From positions 13,962,435-14,026,434 of the forward strand of contig OZ024802.1 in assembly GCA_964017045.1 (NCBI GenBank): a stretch of 64,000 nt of DNA. The letters run 5' to 3'. This stretch comes from Omphiscola glabra (lineage: Eukaryota > Mollusca > Gastropoda > Lymnaeidae). A program made the translations under genes and the position numbers. Positions 10,598-23,254 of the stretch are shown piece by piece; position 1 is the first letter of the stretch, and every line of letters begins with the position of its first letter. A model generated the notes under the pieces. It saw nothing but the letters and a program-made list of their open reading frames with translations. It had not been told where the DNA came from and did no database searches.

Positions 10598-12229
10598 AAT
10601 CAAATCTTGGCTGAGTCGTCTACATTAGTGGGGCTGTACTTTTCAGCTGTTGCCACTCTTAGGTCCAATTTAACCCAATCTTGGCTGAGTCGCCTACTTC
10701 AGTGGGGCTGTACTTTTCAGCTGTTGCCACTCTTAGGTCCAATTTAACCCAATCTTGGCTGAGTCGCCTACATCAGTGGGGCTGTACTTTTCAGCTGTTG
10801 CCACCCTTAGTTCCAATTTAACCCAATCTTGGCTGAGTCGCCTACATCAGTGGGGCTGTACTTTTCAGCTGTTGCCACTCTTAGGTCCAATTTAACCCAA
10901 TCTTGGCTGAGTCGCCTACATCAGTGGGGCTGTACTTTTCAGCTGTTGCCACTCTTAGGTCCAATTTAACCCAATTTTGGCTGAGTCGCCTACATCAGCA
11001 GGGCTCTACTTTTCAGCTGTTGCCACTCTTAGGTCCAATTTAACCCAATCTTGGCTGAGTCGCCTACATCAGTGGGGCTGTACTTTTCAGCTGTTGCCAC
11101 TCTTAGGTCCAATTTAACCCAATCTTGGCTGAGTCGCCTACATCAGTGGGGCTGTACTTTTCAGCTGTTGCCACTCTTAGGTCCAATTTAACCCAATCTT
11201 GGCTGAGTCGCCTACATCAGTGGGGCTGTACTTTTCAGCTGTTGCCACTCTTAGGTCCAATTTAACCCAATCTTTGCTGAGTCGCCTACAACAGCGGGTC
11301 TCTACTTTTCAGCTGTTGCCACTCTTAGGTCCAATTTAACCCAATCTTGGCTGAGTCGCCTACATCAGCGGGGCTCTACTTTTCAGCTGTTGCCACTCTT
11401 AGGTCCCATTTAACCCAATCTTGGCTGAGTCGCCTACATCAGTGGGGCTGTACTTTTCAGCTGTTGCCACTCTTAGGTCCCATTTAACCCAATCTTGGCT
11501 GAGTCGCCTACATCAGTGGGGCTGTACTTTTCAGCTGTTGCCACTCTTAGGTCCAATTTAACCCAATCTTGGCTGAGTCGCCTACACAAGCGGGGCTCTA
11601 CTTTTCAGCTGTTGCCACTCTTAGGTCCAATTTAACCCAATCTTGGCTGAGTCGCCTACATCAGCGGGGCTGTACTTTTCAGCTGTTGCCACTCTTAGGT
11701 CCAATTTAACCCAATCTTGGCTGAGTCACCTACATCAATGGGGCTGTACTTTTCAGCTGTTGCCACTCTTAGGTCCAATTTAACCCAATCTTGGCTGAGT
11801 CGCCCACATCAGTGGGGCTGTACTTTTCAGCTGTTGCCACTCTTAGGTCCAATTTAACCCAATCTTGGCTGAGTCGCCTACATCAGCGGGGCTCTACTTT
11901 TCAGCTGTTGCCACTCTTATGTCCAATTTAACCCAATCTTGGCTGAGTCGCCTACATCAGCGGGGCTGTACTTTTCAGCTGTTGCCACTCTTAGGTCCCA
12001 TTTAACCCGATCTTGGCTGAGTCGCCTACATCAGCGGGGCTCTACTTTTCAGCTGTTGCCACCCTTAGGTCACATTTAACCCAATCTTGGCTGAGTCGCC
12101 TACATCAGTGGGGCTGTACTTTTCAGCTGTTGCCACTCTTAGGTCCCATTTAACCCAATCTTGGCTGAATCGCCTACATCAGTGGGGCTGTACTTTTCAG
12201 CTGTTGCCACTCTTAGGTCCCATTTAATC
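10598..12229. repeat. 74-bp minisatellite, about 22 copies
   Basis: The unit contains atcttggctgagtcgcctac, then atcagtggggctgtactttt, then cagctgttgccactcttagg, then tccaatttaaccca. Variants tgtact/tctact and caatttaa/catttaa recur in blocks, which suggests local unit exchange. This is one of the longest units in the window. Confidence 0.96.
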
Positions 12230-12267
12230 CAATATCACATCGTGTTTCGTTGCAACCTATCCTTCGG

Positions 12268-12718
12268 CCATATATTTCTCTCTACTTATTGCACCAAGGT
12301 GACATCCATATATTTCTCTCTACTTATTGCACCAAGGGGACATCCATATATTTCTCTCTAGTTATTGCACCAAGGTGACATCCATATATTTATCTCTAGT
12401 TATTGCACCAAGGTGACATCCATATATTTCTCTCTACTTATTGCACCAAGGTGACATCCATATATTTCTCTCTACTTATTGCACCAAGGTGACATCATAG
12501 ACTCTATGGGTGACATCCATATATTTCTCTCTACTTATTGCAACCAAGGTGACATCCATATATTTCTCTCTACTTATTGCAACCAAGGTGACATCCATAT
12601 ATTTCTCTCTACTTATTGCACCAAGGTGACATCCATATATTTCTCTCTACTTATTGCACCAAGGTGACATCCATATATTTCTCTCTACTTATTGCACCAA
12701 GGTGACATCCATATATTG
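12268..12718. repeat. 38-bp minisatellite, about 12 copies
   Basis: The unit is accaaggtgacatccatata plus tttctctctacttattgc. One copy near 12490-12515 carries a short rearrangement (catagactctatgg). Confidence 0.94.
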
Positions 12719-12850
12719 GTAGCTTTTTTTTTTTACACTGATGTTACATCGATATATGAGTTCATGTTTATGATACGACACTGTTAATAGACTTTTTGCT
12801 TTAACAGGCGGACATGTAATATATTAACGAGGCATCTACACTCTGATCAC

Positions 12851-13264
12851 ACATCAACAATCAATGTATTGATCGCTTAACAGTGTTCATACATCAACAA
12901 TCAATATATTGATCTCTTAACAGTGTTCATACATCAACAATCAATGTATTGATCTCTTAACAGTGTTAATACATCAACAATCAATGTATTGATCGCTTAA
13001 CAGTGTTCATACATCAACAATCAATGTATTGATCTCTTAACAGTGTTAATACATCAACAATCGATGTATTGATCTCTTAACAGTGTTCATACATCAACAA
13101 TCAATGTATTGATCTCTTAACAGTGTTAATACATCAACAATCAATGTATTGATCGCTTAACAGTGTTAATACATCAACAATCAATGTATTGATCTCTTAA
13201 CAGTGTTCATACATCAACAATCAATGTATTGATCTCTTAACAGTGTTCATACATCAACAATCAA
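12851..13264. repeat. 40-bp minisatellite, about 10 copies
   Basis: The unit is acatcaacaatcaatgtatt plus gatctcttaacagtgttcat. Alternating tgttcat/tgttaat and gatctc/gatcgc variants point to expansion of a two-unit block. Confidence 0.95.
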
Positions 13265-13437
13265 GGGTATCGATATCTGAAAAGTCGCTGAGACAGAAAC
13301 GTTCCGCGGGTGTATGTTTAGTTATCTTCCTTTCTCGGGTGAAGTTAATTCCCTTTTAAAACAATGTTTTTTGGTTTTTTTTTTTTTAAGGAATCATTTA
13401 GGATGCTGTCCCGTGGTAGGTCAGACTGCTGCGAACA

Positions 13438-13866
13438 TTCTACTAAACTCTGAGAGTGCTACACACCTTCTACTAAACTCTGAGAGTGTTACACACCTTC
13501 TACTAAACTCTGAGAGTGCTAGACACCTTCTATTAAACTCTGAGAGTGCTAGACACCTTCTACTAAACTCTGAGAGTGCTAGACACCTTCTACTAAACTC
13601 TGAGAGTGCTAGACACCTTCTACTAAACTCTGAGAGTGTTACACACCTTTTACTAAACTCTGAGACTGCTACACACCTTCTTCTAAACTCTGAGAGTGCT
13701 TCACACTTTCTACTAAACTCTGAGAGTGCTACACACTTTCTACTAAACTCTGAGAGTGCTACACACCTTCTACTAAATTCTGAGAGTGCTACACACCTTC
13801 TACTAAACTCTGAGAGTGGTAAACACCTTCTACTAAACTCTGAGAGTGCTAGACACCTTCTACTAA
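13438..13866. repeat. 30-bp minisatellite, subfamily A
   Basis: The unit is cttctactaaactctgagag plus tgctagacac, about 14 copies. Both strands stay open (LLNSESARHL one way, SEFSRRCLAL the other) because of the 30-bp period. It merges directly into subfamily B. Confidence 0.95.
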
Positions 13867-14386
13867 ACATAAACCAACACATTCTACACCTATAAAACTA
13901 CTAGACACCTTCTACTAAACTCTTAAACTACTAGACACCTTCTACTAAACTCTTAAACTACTAGACACCTTCTACTAAACTGTTAAAATGATAGGCACCT
14001 TCTACTAAACTATTAAACTACTAGACACCTTCTACTAAACTCTTAAACTACTAGACACCTTCTACTAAACTGTTAAAATGATAGGCACCTTCTACTAAAC
14101 TCTTAAACTACTAGACACCTTCTACTAAACTCTTAAACTACTAGACACCTTCTACTAAACTCTTAAACTACTAGACACCTTCTACTAAACTGTTAAAATG
14201 ATAGGCACCTTCTACTAAACTCTTAAACTACTAGACACCTTCTACTAAACTCTTAAACTACTAGACACCTTCTACTAAACATAAACCAACACATTCTACA
14301 CCTATAAAACTACTAGACACCTTCTACTAAACTCTTAAACTACTAGACACATTCTACTAAACTATTAAACTACTAGACACCTTCTT
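13867..14386. repeat. 30-bp minisatellite, subfamily B with higher-order structure
   Basis: The unit is ctactagacaccttctacta plus aactcttaaa. It shares the tagacaccttctactaaact core with subfamily A. A distinctive unit (ataaaccaacacattctaca) occurs at 13868 and again at 14281, and ttaaaatgataggcacc units recur about every 90-120 bp. Both show expansion of multi-unit blocks. Confidence 0.93.
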
Positions 14387-14389
14387 TTG

Positions 14390-15080
14390 CATAAGTCCTT
14401 CAGAGTGGTGTGTAATAGCCTTTTGTTGTTGCTTTTTTAGCCACACACGAGGACATCAAACCATTTTAATGGCCACTTCTAATCAAGAAATTAAAATACA
14501 CGCTCATTGCTTATAATTGGAGTCTGATCAAAGTCATTGTGAGACCACTATTTTCAACTAATGGAGAAAGCGATGTCTTGTGTTAAGCCAGTCCTATTCA
14601 ACTTATACTGCCTTCTCTACATCTGTAGTAAAATGCTGTACACTCAAACACCACACTGAGAACATGTACACACTAGGTATAGCCCACCAAACAATGGCGA
14701 CAGCTATGTTTGAACTTCCCATCTACTAAAGATACTTGACAAAACATGAACTCAAGTAACGCACATTTATGAATCCAAATATATTAAATGTTATTAAACA
14801 TCCTAATGTCCCAACCTCTTTACACCGATTTTTATAATTGAAATTGAGACGATTTCTTTTTCCGAAAAGAAAATATTATTCCCCAAACGCAGTTGCGTTC
14901 TATAAAAAAATCAATTAGCGTAGTTATCGGGAATTATATTTTGCGCGATATTGAACTTATTATTGAACCACACTTTCTTTCTAACATTTAGAATTATGTT
15001 GTAACATACTCTCAGTACAAAATACGCTGATTATGAAGCAGTCCACGAGTCACACCATAAGCGTAATATATATAAGAAGA
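14390..15080. other. Unassigned AT-rich spacer
   Basis: No array, transposon end or exon recognised. Confidence 0.5.
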
Positions 15081-15081
15081 T

Positions 15082-15605
15082 GTTGCTACCAATGCGTTGT
15101 GCTACCAATGGGTTTTGCTACCAATGAGTTTTGCTACCAATGCGTTTTGCTACTAATGCGTTTTGCTACCAATGCGTTTTGCTACCAATGCGTTTTGCTA
15201 CCAATGGGTTTTGCTATCAATGGTTTTGCTACCAATGAGTTTTGCTACCAATGGTTTTGCTACCAATGAGTTTTGCTATCAATGGTTTTGCTACCAATGG
15301 TTTTGCTACCAATAAGTTTTGCTATCAATGGTTTTGCTACCAATGGTTTTGCTACCAATGAGTTTTGCTATCAATGGTTTTGTAACCAATGGTTTTGCTA
15401 CCAATGAGTTTTGCTATCAATGGTTTTGCTACCAATGGTTTTGTTACCAATGAGTTTTGCTATCAATGGTTTTGCTACCAATGCTTTTGCTACCAATGAG
15501 TTTTGCTACCAATGAGTTTTGCTACCAATGAGTTTTGCTACCAATGAGTTTTGCTACCAATGAGTTTTGCTAGCAATGAGTTTTGCTACCAATGAGTTTC
15601 GCTAC
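15082..15605. repeat. 15/16-bp minisatellite, about 33 copies
   Basis: The core is gctaccaatgagtttt (16 bp) alternating with gctaccaatggtttt (15 bp). Left copies read aatgcg, middle copies mix gctatc and gctacc units, and right copies are uniform aatgag. Confidence 0.94.
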
Positions 15606-16461
15606 AGAAAGAATCGAGGATATGTTGTTTTTGATTGATATTCTAAAAATGGGTGATCCGGTCATGTTTCAGATCTTGCAGAATATATTGCAATAGAGGA
15701 CGAATTAGATCATTTAAAATGAGATTTTTGTTGCAGACGGAGATTTAAAATGGCAAATCTGCACTGTTGGTGTTGGAAAACCTTCTTTATGTAATTTTTA
15801 AAAAAAACATCATTATCCAGAACAATTCTAAGCAACGGTCACCCAAAGTTTCTCTAGAGTAAAGAAATGGACCCCACTCTTTTAAACATGAAGATTTAAC
15901 TGTCATCCTTAATTCCTGAAAATCTTTGTATCCCTTAACCGATCCCACCACGGATCCCATCTGTCGAATTAATAATGTATGGCTCTGTGAATTAGTTACT
16001 AAGTCAAGTGCTATTTACAAATTTAAAGAAAAACACTTAAATTCTTAAATTGATAAATATATTATTATATAATAAAGCAAATACCTCTGACTGTAGATAA
16101 ACATAATTGATTTCATTAGAAAGTTTTACTTGAATTTGTTTTACATTTAATCAACAATAAAATAATGTTAATTAAACAGCTTCTCTGACTAATGTTCGGA
16201 GTTCGGTATAATGCGGAAGAGACGTTTTGTTTGGTAGAACCCAGATGGCTGGTCCTCCGAATTTGTTTGTTGGTTTTTAAAAAAAAAATATCTAGAGCAA
16301 AGGGATATAACCAACATAATTTCCTTTTCTTTTCAATACGATTTATCTATCTTTATAAAAATACATGTGCGGGTAAGATCGTGTGAATTTTTTCTGTATC
16401 TGTTTTGATGATAAGTTCCCCCCCCCCCCCCCCCCCGTATATCCCTCGATTTTTTTTTCTC
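15606..16461. other. Unassigned AT-rich spacer with poly-C
   Basis: Ends in a poly-C run near 16420-16436. No exon recognised. Confidence 0.5.
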
Positions 16462-16914
16462 AGTCACGTATGACCGTGATGGTGTGTCTCACGTATGACC
16501 GTGATGGTGTGTCTCATGTATGACCGTGATGGTGTGTATCACGTATGACCGTGATGGTGTGTCTCACGTATGACCGCGATGGTGTGTCTCACGTATGACC
16601 GCGATGGTGTGTCTCACGTATGACCGTGATGGTGTGTCTCACGCATGACCGTGATGGTGTGTCTCAAATATGACCGCGATGGTGTGTCCCACGTATGACC
16701 GTGATGGTGTGTCTCACGTATGACCGTGATGGTGTGTCTCACGTATGACCGTGATGGTGTGTCTCACGTATGACAGTCTTCGTGTGTCTCACGTATGACG
16801 GTGATGGTGTGTCTCACGTATGACCGTCTTCGTGTGTCTCACGTATGACCGTGATGGTGTGTCTCATGTATGACAGTGATGGTGTGTGTCACGTATGACC
16901 GTGATGATATTACA
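16462..16914. repeat. 25-bp minisatellite, about 18 copies
   Basis: The unit is gtgtctcacgtatgaccgtg plus atggt. Two copies carry the variant cagtcttcgtgtg/cgtcttcgtgtg. Confidence 0.94.
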
Positions 16915-17039
16915 ACACATCAGCTCCAGTCCTGTATGAGCTGGACGACAGGAGTTTTGACTCTGGAATTTGTCTGTGGCTATAGCGCAGGGGACGTAAC
17001 CTCTAGACATCGTACTATCGGTCACAAATGTCGCCGTAA

Positions 17040-17146
17040 CTGAAACCATGTGACCAATAAAACGACAATGTCGGTGTAGATGAGACCATGTGACCAATAA
17101 AACGACATTGTCGGTGTAGATGAGACTATGTGACCAATAAAACTAT
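17040..17146. repeat. 40-bp tandem repeat, 2.7 copies
   Basis: The unit is accatgtgaccaataaaacg plus acaatgtcggtgtagatgag. Each copy carries a ccaat-containing gaccaataaaacg. Confidence 0.85.
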
Positions 17147-17605
17147 TTAAAGGCGATTACAGACATATACATTAACGTGCGTCAGAGAATTATAAATGAA
17201 ATCCAACATATTCCATCTCATTGATCACTTATCAAAATGTTGAAACTGGACAAAAGGTATCTTTTCATGTGCATTATTCGTCAGATATCATTATTTTGAG
17301 CAATTGTTTAAGCAAATGGAACTCTACAGCAGTTAAATAACGATACAGTTTTCACATGAAACTTGAAGTTGAAGCAACTTGATCAAAATGGCTTCCCCGA
17401 GTCTTAGCCCTTTAGCCTTCTGCTGCAAGATTATGTCTTCTTGAATCTCTGATTAAAATTTATTAAAGAAATCATTTAGCGCCGTTGTTTTGATGCTATT
17501 TATTATATTCTGTCAAGTTCTTGGCTTGTATACATTTTTAAATCCTGTTTTACTTGTGTTATCAAAGAGAAATCATGATCGAATCTTGATTTTAAGATAT
17601 CCGTC
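17147..17605. other. Unassigned spacer
   Basis: AT-rich, no recognised feature. Confidence 0.5.
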
Positions 17606-17816
17606 ACACTTTCCCTGGCAGTTGGAAGATTCACATTTTCCCTGGCAGTTGGAAGGTTCATATTTTCCTGGCAGTTGGAAGGTTCACATTTTCCCTGGCA
17701 GTTGGAAGGTTCACATTTTCCCTGGCAGTTGGAAGGTTCATATTTTCCTGGCAGTTGGAAGGTTCACATTTTCCCTGGCAGTTGGAAGGTTCACGTTTTC
17801 CCTGGCAGTTGGAAAG
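17606..17816. repeat. 27/28-bp minisatellite, about 7.5 copies
   Basis: The unit is ccctggcagttggaaggttc plus acattttc. A one-base deletion (tattttcctgg) makes the 27-bp variant, so all three frames are briefly open. Confidence 0.93.
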
Positions 17817-18317
17817 TAAAACGAAATGGTCCTTTACCTACAATTTTAGTCCTAAATCAGTGATGGACAATTCAAAGGGCTTCACTGGTCCTACTGATCG
17901 CTTTTTAACTTTTCGAGGGCCAGCTTGTCTTAAAACAAAATAAACCAAAAAATGCACTGATATGTACCGTGAAATGATTTGCTTAAATCTATTAAGATTT
18001 CGCGCGTGTTTTGAATTGTGCGTAACAAAGGACTTGAAACCAGTAGACCAAGAAAATCGATACCAAAGCTAGTGATACTGACAAGATTCAATTTTAGTGT
18101 ATTTTTAAATTCATATAAAAAATATTTTTAAAAAAATAGACAGAAATAAAAACTCTATTAACTTACAGCACAGCAAGTGAAATAAGATAATCCTGGAAAA
18201 ATACAAATATTAATACACACACTCAAACAGTCGGGCAAGGCTCCTATGTAACGTCTCGTGAATGTTTAGGAAAATTGGTGAAAATCTCTCCTGGTTTGGA
18301 AAGCTGCCGGTTTATTT
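17817..18317. other. Unassigned spacer
   Basis: Mostly AT-rich. The segment cagtgatggacaattcaaag at 17860 resembles a transposon start, but I could not find a matching end. Confidence 0.4.
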
Positions 18318-18325
18318 ATTCGGAA

Positions 18326-18484
18326 CAGTGGCGTAGCGAGCTTAACTCGCGCCCGGGGCACAATACCTTTTTAGCGCCCCCAATACCTTTTTAGCGCCCC
18401 CCCCGTTTTCGAAAACCATACAATATTATAGTAAAATATACCATTTGGCGCCCCTTTGTGAGTAGCGCCCTCACTACGCCACTG
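18326..18484. mobile_element. hAT-type MITE (CAGTGGCGTAGCGAG)
   Basis: The 159-bp element begins CAGTGGCGTAGCGAG and ends CTCACTACGCCACTG, a near-perfect inverted pair. The flanks attcggaa (18318-18325) and attgggag (18485-18492) match at six of eight bases, as expected for an aged 8-bp duplication. The interior repeats a tttttagcgcccccaatacc motif. No coding capacity. Confidence 0.82.
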
Positions 18485-18492
18485 ATTGGGAG

Positions 18493-19336
18493 AAAGTTGG
18501 AGCCCTCCAGGACAGAAATTCTAGAAATTGCGTCAACTTATAGCATTTTTTAGAACTAATTAGAACGGATTTGAAAGTTAACAGCCTTTTCACAATCAAG
18601 GTTACTTTTTTTTTAAAGATATAGTAATAAGATCTTTCATTAAGTATATAAAGTTAGATTCTGAAAATTTTTTTTTAGTTGAAATAAAATCATTCAAAGA
18701 CCTGGGGGGGGGGGGGGGGGGGGAAGGGAGAATACAATTTTTTTCCATTATGTGAGTCTTTTACAGGGTAATTTCCCTTTGGTTATTAAAACATTTTAAA
18801 TTAAAATCTAACAAACGAACACAAAGACGTCATAACTAATATTCAAGTATTTTCTCTTGTTTTGCCAACAGTCACACACGTCACACATGGAAATCACATT
18901 TTATTAATTTAAAATAGAACAAACAGACACAGGGCCAGATCGAACGGCAATGCGTGCATCAGTACGGTTTGGGGTGGGGGTGAGAAAGTGAGAAACATGT
19001 TGAAACTTTTATTAAAGATGGTGGGTACAAATGTTGTACTGTGATCAAGCTTTTAAGTCGATTATTGAGACGCAAACAATATGTATAAATGAATAAATAC
19101 ATGTTTTTTGTTGTACTGCTGAAGGCATCGGCCGAAACGTTTGAATGTGTGTTGTATGTAACAGGAATTCGAACTCACCGTATGTTGTTTTACTAAAATA
19201 AATGTTGCTGGAATGGCAAATTTATTATACCAGGTTATTGCACCAGGTTATTTTACCATTCTGTACAGGCCGTACCTACTGAAATCTCAGTGTTGTTGAT
19301 ATCGCCACAAAGGTACAGTACATGGTTGAGGTAAAG
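18493..19336. other. Unassigned spacer
   Basis: Poly-G run at about 18704-18723; otherwise AT-rich with no recognised feature. Confidence 0.5.
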
Positions 19337-19705
19337 ACCATGGTAAGGTAGTGATCATGGTAAGGTAGTGACCATGGTAAGGTAGTGACCATGGTAAGGT
19401 AGTGACCATGGTAAGGTAGTGACCATGGTAAGGTAGTGACCATGGTAAGGTAGTGACCATGGTAAGGTAGTGACCATGTTGAGGTAGTGACCATGGTGAG
19501 GGTAGTGACCATGCTAAGGCAAGGACCATGGTAAGGCAGTGACCATGGTGAAGTAGTGACCATGGTAAGGTAGTGACCATGGTGAGGTAGTGACCATTGT
19601 ACGGTAGTGACCATGGTAAGGTAGTGACCATGGTGAGGTAGTGACCATGGTGAGGTAGTGACCAAGGTAAGGTAGTGACCATGGTAAGGTAGTGACCATG
19701 GTGAG
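19337..19705. repeat. 17-bp minisatellite, about 21 copies
   Basis: The unit is gaccatggtaaggtagt. Each copy contains ccatgg. The minus strand is open in all three frames (MVTTLPWSLPYHG-type), as expected for a stop-free 17-bp unit. Confidence 0.95.
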
Positions 19706-19997
19706 GTTGATGTTATACTGAGCTGGAGGTTCTGTTGAGATAGATGATGTAATGATTATAAAGAGGTAGGGTTTATTGTGAGGTATGCGTTATTGGGAGG
19801 TAGGTGTTATTGTGAGTTGGTGGTTCTTCTGAGGTAGATGTTATTGTGAGGTAAGGTATGTGACTAGTTTGGGGGATTATGATGAGGTATAAAGTATGGT
19901 GACGTAGAGATTATGGTGAGGTAGAGATTGTGGTGAGGTAGAGAGTATGGTAAGGTAGAGAGTATGGTAAGGTAGAGATTATGGTGAGGTAGGGTAA
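19706..19997. repeat. Degenerate gaggtag-rich repeat
   Basis: Loose units of about 19-20 bp built on gaggtagagattatggt. They are probably decayed relatives of the adjacent 17-bp array, sharing tggtgaggtag. Confidence 0.75.
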
Positions 19998-20867
19998 AAC
20001 ACAATGGCTGTTCCCTTGTACAATATTTTTTAATGGTGTTTAGGGAGGTTCAGCGTGATAGTGGAGGTAAGTTTAAGTAATCTGACCTGCGTGCTGCGTA
20101 CCATGATACAAAACTAAAGTAAGCTCACAGTAAGGAAAAGTAACGTGGATATTTACAGCATCGAGTAAGCTGCCTCTTGCTATTTTAAAATCATGCACTG
20201 AATCTCTATGTCTTAGTGGCACTTGTTCCCACTTACGTCTCCTACCATGCACATACCCCCCCCAACCCTCTTCAAGCTGACACCCCCCCCCTTCCCCAAA
20301 TGTTGACAATTATATCATGGATTACTCGGGCCTCAAGGACACGCGACACTCATTTATATATATATCCTTTTTTTTTATCCATCGCACGTTCGCCTTCCAA
20401 GCTTTTAATTTCTCTTCCTTTTTTTTAAAACTTTTTTTTTTATTTAGAACGCTGCGCGCGCCAGCTGGCGGAGACAGTTTGAAATTACTGGCAAATTTAT
20501 AGCGTCTTGAAACATTAAAGACAACGTGGAAGGTTGCTGCCCTTTGTTTGTCTCCCAGCGCAAGTATGAAAGAGTTATCTTTCCTAGAAGTTGGCGACTG
20601 GAGTACAGTTTTTTCCTCTTAGGTCATCTATAATCTCTCCACGAGGATGGCTCGATTGTATTCAAACAATACATCATGCTATAGTCACAAAGAATTAAAT
20701 GAAATATGGGGCTTCATAGAGTTAACGCTAAATTAGAATAATTAAATTCGCTATGTCTTTTCTCTGATTGCATAAACCATATCATTATTTCGTTTCAAAG
20801 TTTTTAACAAAGTTTAGCGTGATTACATTTAAATTATTTCTTACTCATCCTCAACACTTGATTTAAG
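19998..20867. other. Unassigned spacer
   Basis: Has poly-C (20250-20290) and T-rich runs (20340-20440), then a short GC-rich patch (gctgcgcgcgccagctggcg near 20450). No credible exon. Confidence 0.45.
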
Positions 20868-21168
20868 ATACAACGCCTAGTGGGGAATGGTTCAAAGATA
20901 CAACGCCTAGAGTTGAAAAGCTCAAAGATACAACGCCAGGAGTTGAATAGATCAAAGATGCAACGCCAAGGGTTGAGTAGATCAAGGATGCAACACCAGG
21001 AGTTGAATAGATCTAAGATGCAACGCCAGGAGTTGAATAGATCAAAGATGCAACGCCTAGAGATGAATAAATCAAAGATACAACGCCTAGAGTTGAAAAG
21101 CTCAAAGATGCAACGCCGGGAGTTGAATAGATCAAAGATACAGCGCCTAGTGGTGAAAAGCTCAAAGC
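20868..21168. repeat. 30-bp minisatellite, about 10 copies
   Basis: The unit is agttgaatagatcaaagatg plus caacgccagg. Both strands remain open because of the 30-bp period. Confidence 0.94.
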
Positions 21169-21426
21169 AAAAATATCTGTCTGCGCAGTCCAGCTTCATA
21201 AAATAAACACGTTTAAAATATACCCACTAAATTATTTTAATTTTTTTTTAAAAATACATTCATTAAGAAAATGTAAATTTTCGACAAACATCAGTTCTGT
21301 TGATAGAAGATGTTAAAACCATTAAACAACCGTAAACAACAGTAAACAAATATTAACTGCTGTGGTGTTTAAAAAATGATCGAACAAGATTTGTTTGCTA
21401 CTTAACGTATTATTTTATCGATAGAA

Positions 21427-22229
21427 ACTTCAGGACATTTGTTTGGTCAAAACTTCAGGACATTTGTTTGGTCAAAACTTCAGGACATTTGTTTGGTCAA
21501 AACTTCAGGACATTTGTTTGGTCAAAACTTCAGGACATTTGTTTGGTCAAAACTTCAGGACATTTGTTTGGTCAAAACTTCAGGACATTTGTTTGGTCAA
21601 AACTTCAGGACATTTGTTTGGTCAAAACTTCAGGACATTTGTTTGGTCAAAACTTCAGGACATTTGTTTGGTCAAAACTTCAGGACATTTGTTTGGTCAA
21701 AACTTCAGGACATTTGTTTGGTCAAAACTTCAGGACATTTTTTTGGTCAAAACTTCAGGACATTTGATTGGTCAAAACTTCAGGACATTTGTTTGGTCAA
21801 AACTTCAGGACATTTGTTTGGTCAAAACTTCAGGACATTTGTTTGGTCAAAACTTCAGGACATTTGATTGGTCAAAACTTCAGGACATTTGTTTGGTCAA
21901 AACTTTAGGACATTTGTTTGGTCAAAACTTTAGGACATTTGTTTGGTCAAAACTTCAGGACATTTGTTTGGTCAAAACTTTAGGACATTTGTTTGGTCAA
22001 AACTTCAGGACATTTGTTTGGTCAAAACTTCAGGACATTTGTTTGGTCAAAACTTCAGGACATTTGTTTGGTCAAAACTTTAGGACATTTGTTTGGTCAA
22101 AACTTCAGGACATTTGTTTGGTCAAAACTTAAAGACATTTGTTTGGTCACAACTTTAGGACATTTGTTTGGTCACAACTTTAGGACATTTGTTTGGTCAC
22201 AACTTTAGGACATTTGTTTGGTCAAAAGT
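21427..22229. repeat. 25-bp minisatellite, about 32 copies
   Basis: The unit is acttcaggacatttgtttgg plus tcaaa. It is nearly invariant on the left; acttta and tcacaa variants accumulate at the right, typical of an array expanding from one side. Three frames are open for up to 229 codons, with no protein evidence. Confidence 0.97.
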
Positions 22230-22317
22230 AAATTTGAAATAAATTTTAATCAGTCCAAGGTCGTCCTCATACATTTAATAACACAAAAGTTCCTTTTGTG
22301 AACATCTTTTTTTTTTA

Positions 22318-22688
22318 CGGACATATCACTTTCTACCTTCATCTCAATATGGACATATCACTTTCTACCTTCATCTCAATATGGACATATCACTTTCTAC
22401 CTTCATCTCAACATGGACATATCACTTTCTACCTTCATCTCAATATGGACATATCACTTTCTACCTTCATCTCAATATGGACATATCACTTTCTACCTTC
22501 ATCTCTTTTAAAACATATCACTTCATCTCAATATGGACATATTACTTTCTGCCTTCAACCTATGTGAACATATTACTTTCTCCCCTCATCTCTATATACA
22601 CTTACTACTCTCTGCCTTTATCTCTATAAGGATATATCACTTTCCGCTTTCATCTCTATATGGACATATCAATATCTGCCTTCAATTG
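22318..22688. repeat. 32-bp minisatellite, about 11 copies
   Basis: The unit is ggacatatcactttctacct plus tcatctcaatat. Copies decay steadily to the right (after 22500). Confidence 0.93.
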
Positions 22689-22849
22689 TCTTCATCAGTA
22701 TATTCACTGTGTGTTCTGTGTTCAGGATGTCTCGTTTGATTCCATAAGCATAAGACACAGTTCGTCCCGTGTCATCTTTATTAACAATATACAATTCTCC
22801 AATCATCATCTCGCCATTAAGACCGAGGACAGCCAACGAGGACCAATTA

Positions 22850-23230
22850 AGTAAATGATATGCGTGGAAGATACAGCGAACACGGGCATTACCGGACGCC
22901 AAACAAGAAACGCTAGGCCGTGGGGCTTAAACGGCGCATGCGCTGCAATGGCCAATCTAATCCCGCCGCAAACCCCAAGAGATTTATCTGTAGCGACTAT
23001 TAGCCTCTTCAGTGGAGCAAACAACGTAGAAGATGCCCCCCTCGTCGGGAGCCCTGATTACAGCTAAGGTGAAAGCTCTCGTTGGCGTGGAGTTTCCCAC
23101 CGTCTTGCTATCGTCTGACACTACTCGTTGTCTCCTCGGCTTGTCACCCTATCCGCCCGGGCCGGGATAAGCCCCGGCAGACGACCCGAGACTCGGGGAA
23201 GCTAAGACCCGGATGTGTGGAAATGAGTGT
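22850..23230. promoter_or_regulatory. GC-rich promoter-like island
   Basis: Clearly richer in CpG than its surroundings. It holds a perfect NRF1-type palindrome gcgcatgcgc (22934-22943), followed by ggccaatc (CCAAT box, 22950-22957) and tatccgcccgggccgggata. No exon is recognised beside it, so which gene it would serve is unknown. Open frames on both strands here probably just reflect fewer stops in GC-rich DNA. Confidence 0.35.
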
Positions 23231-23254
23231 TAGGGATAAGAGTACGCATTTTGA

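Noticed and set aside
13421..13895. Long frames on both strands of the 30-bp array
   Set aside because: Decapeptide repeats imposed by the 30-bp period on both strands; no sign of translation.
21443..22132. Overlapping frames of up to 229 codons in the 25-bp array
   Set aside because: All three frames are open because the unit has no stop codon; the reading frame rotates through the same sequence.
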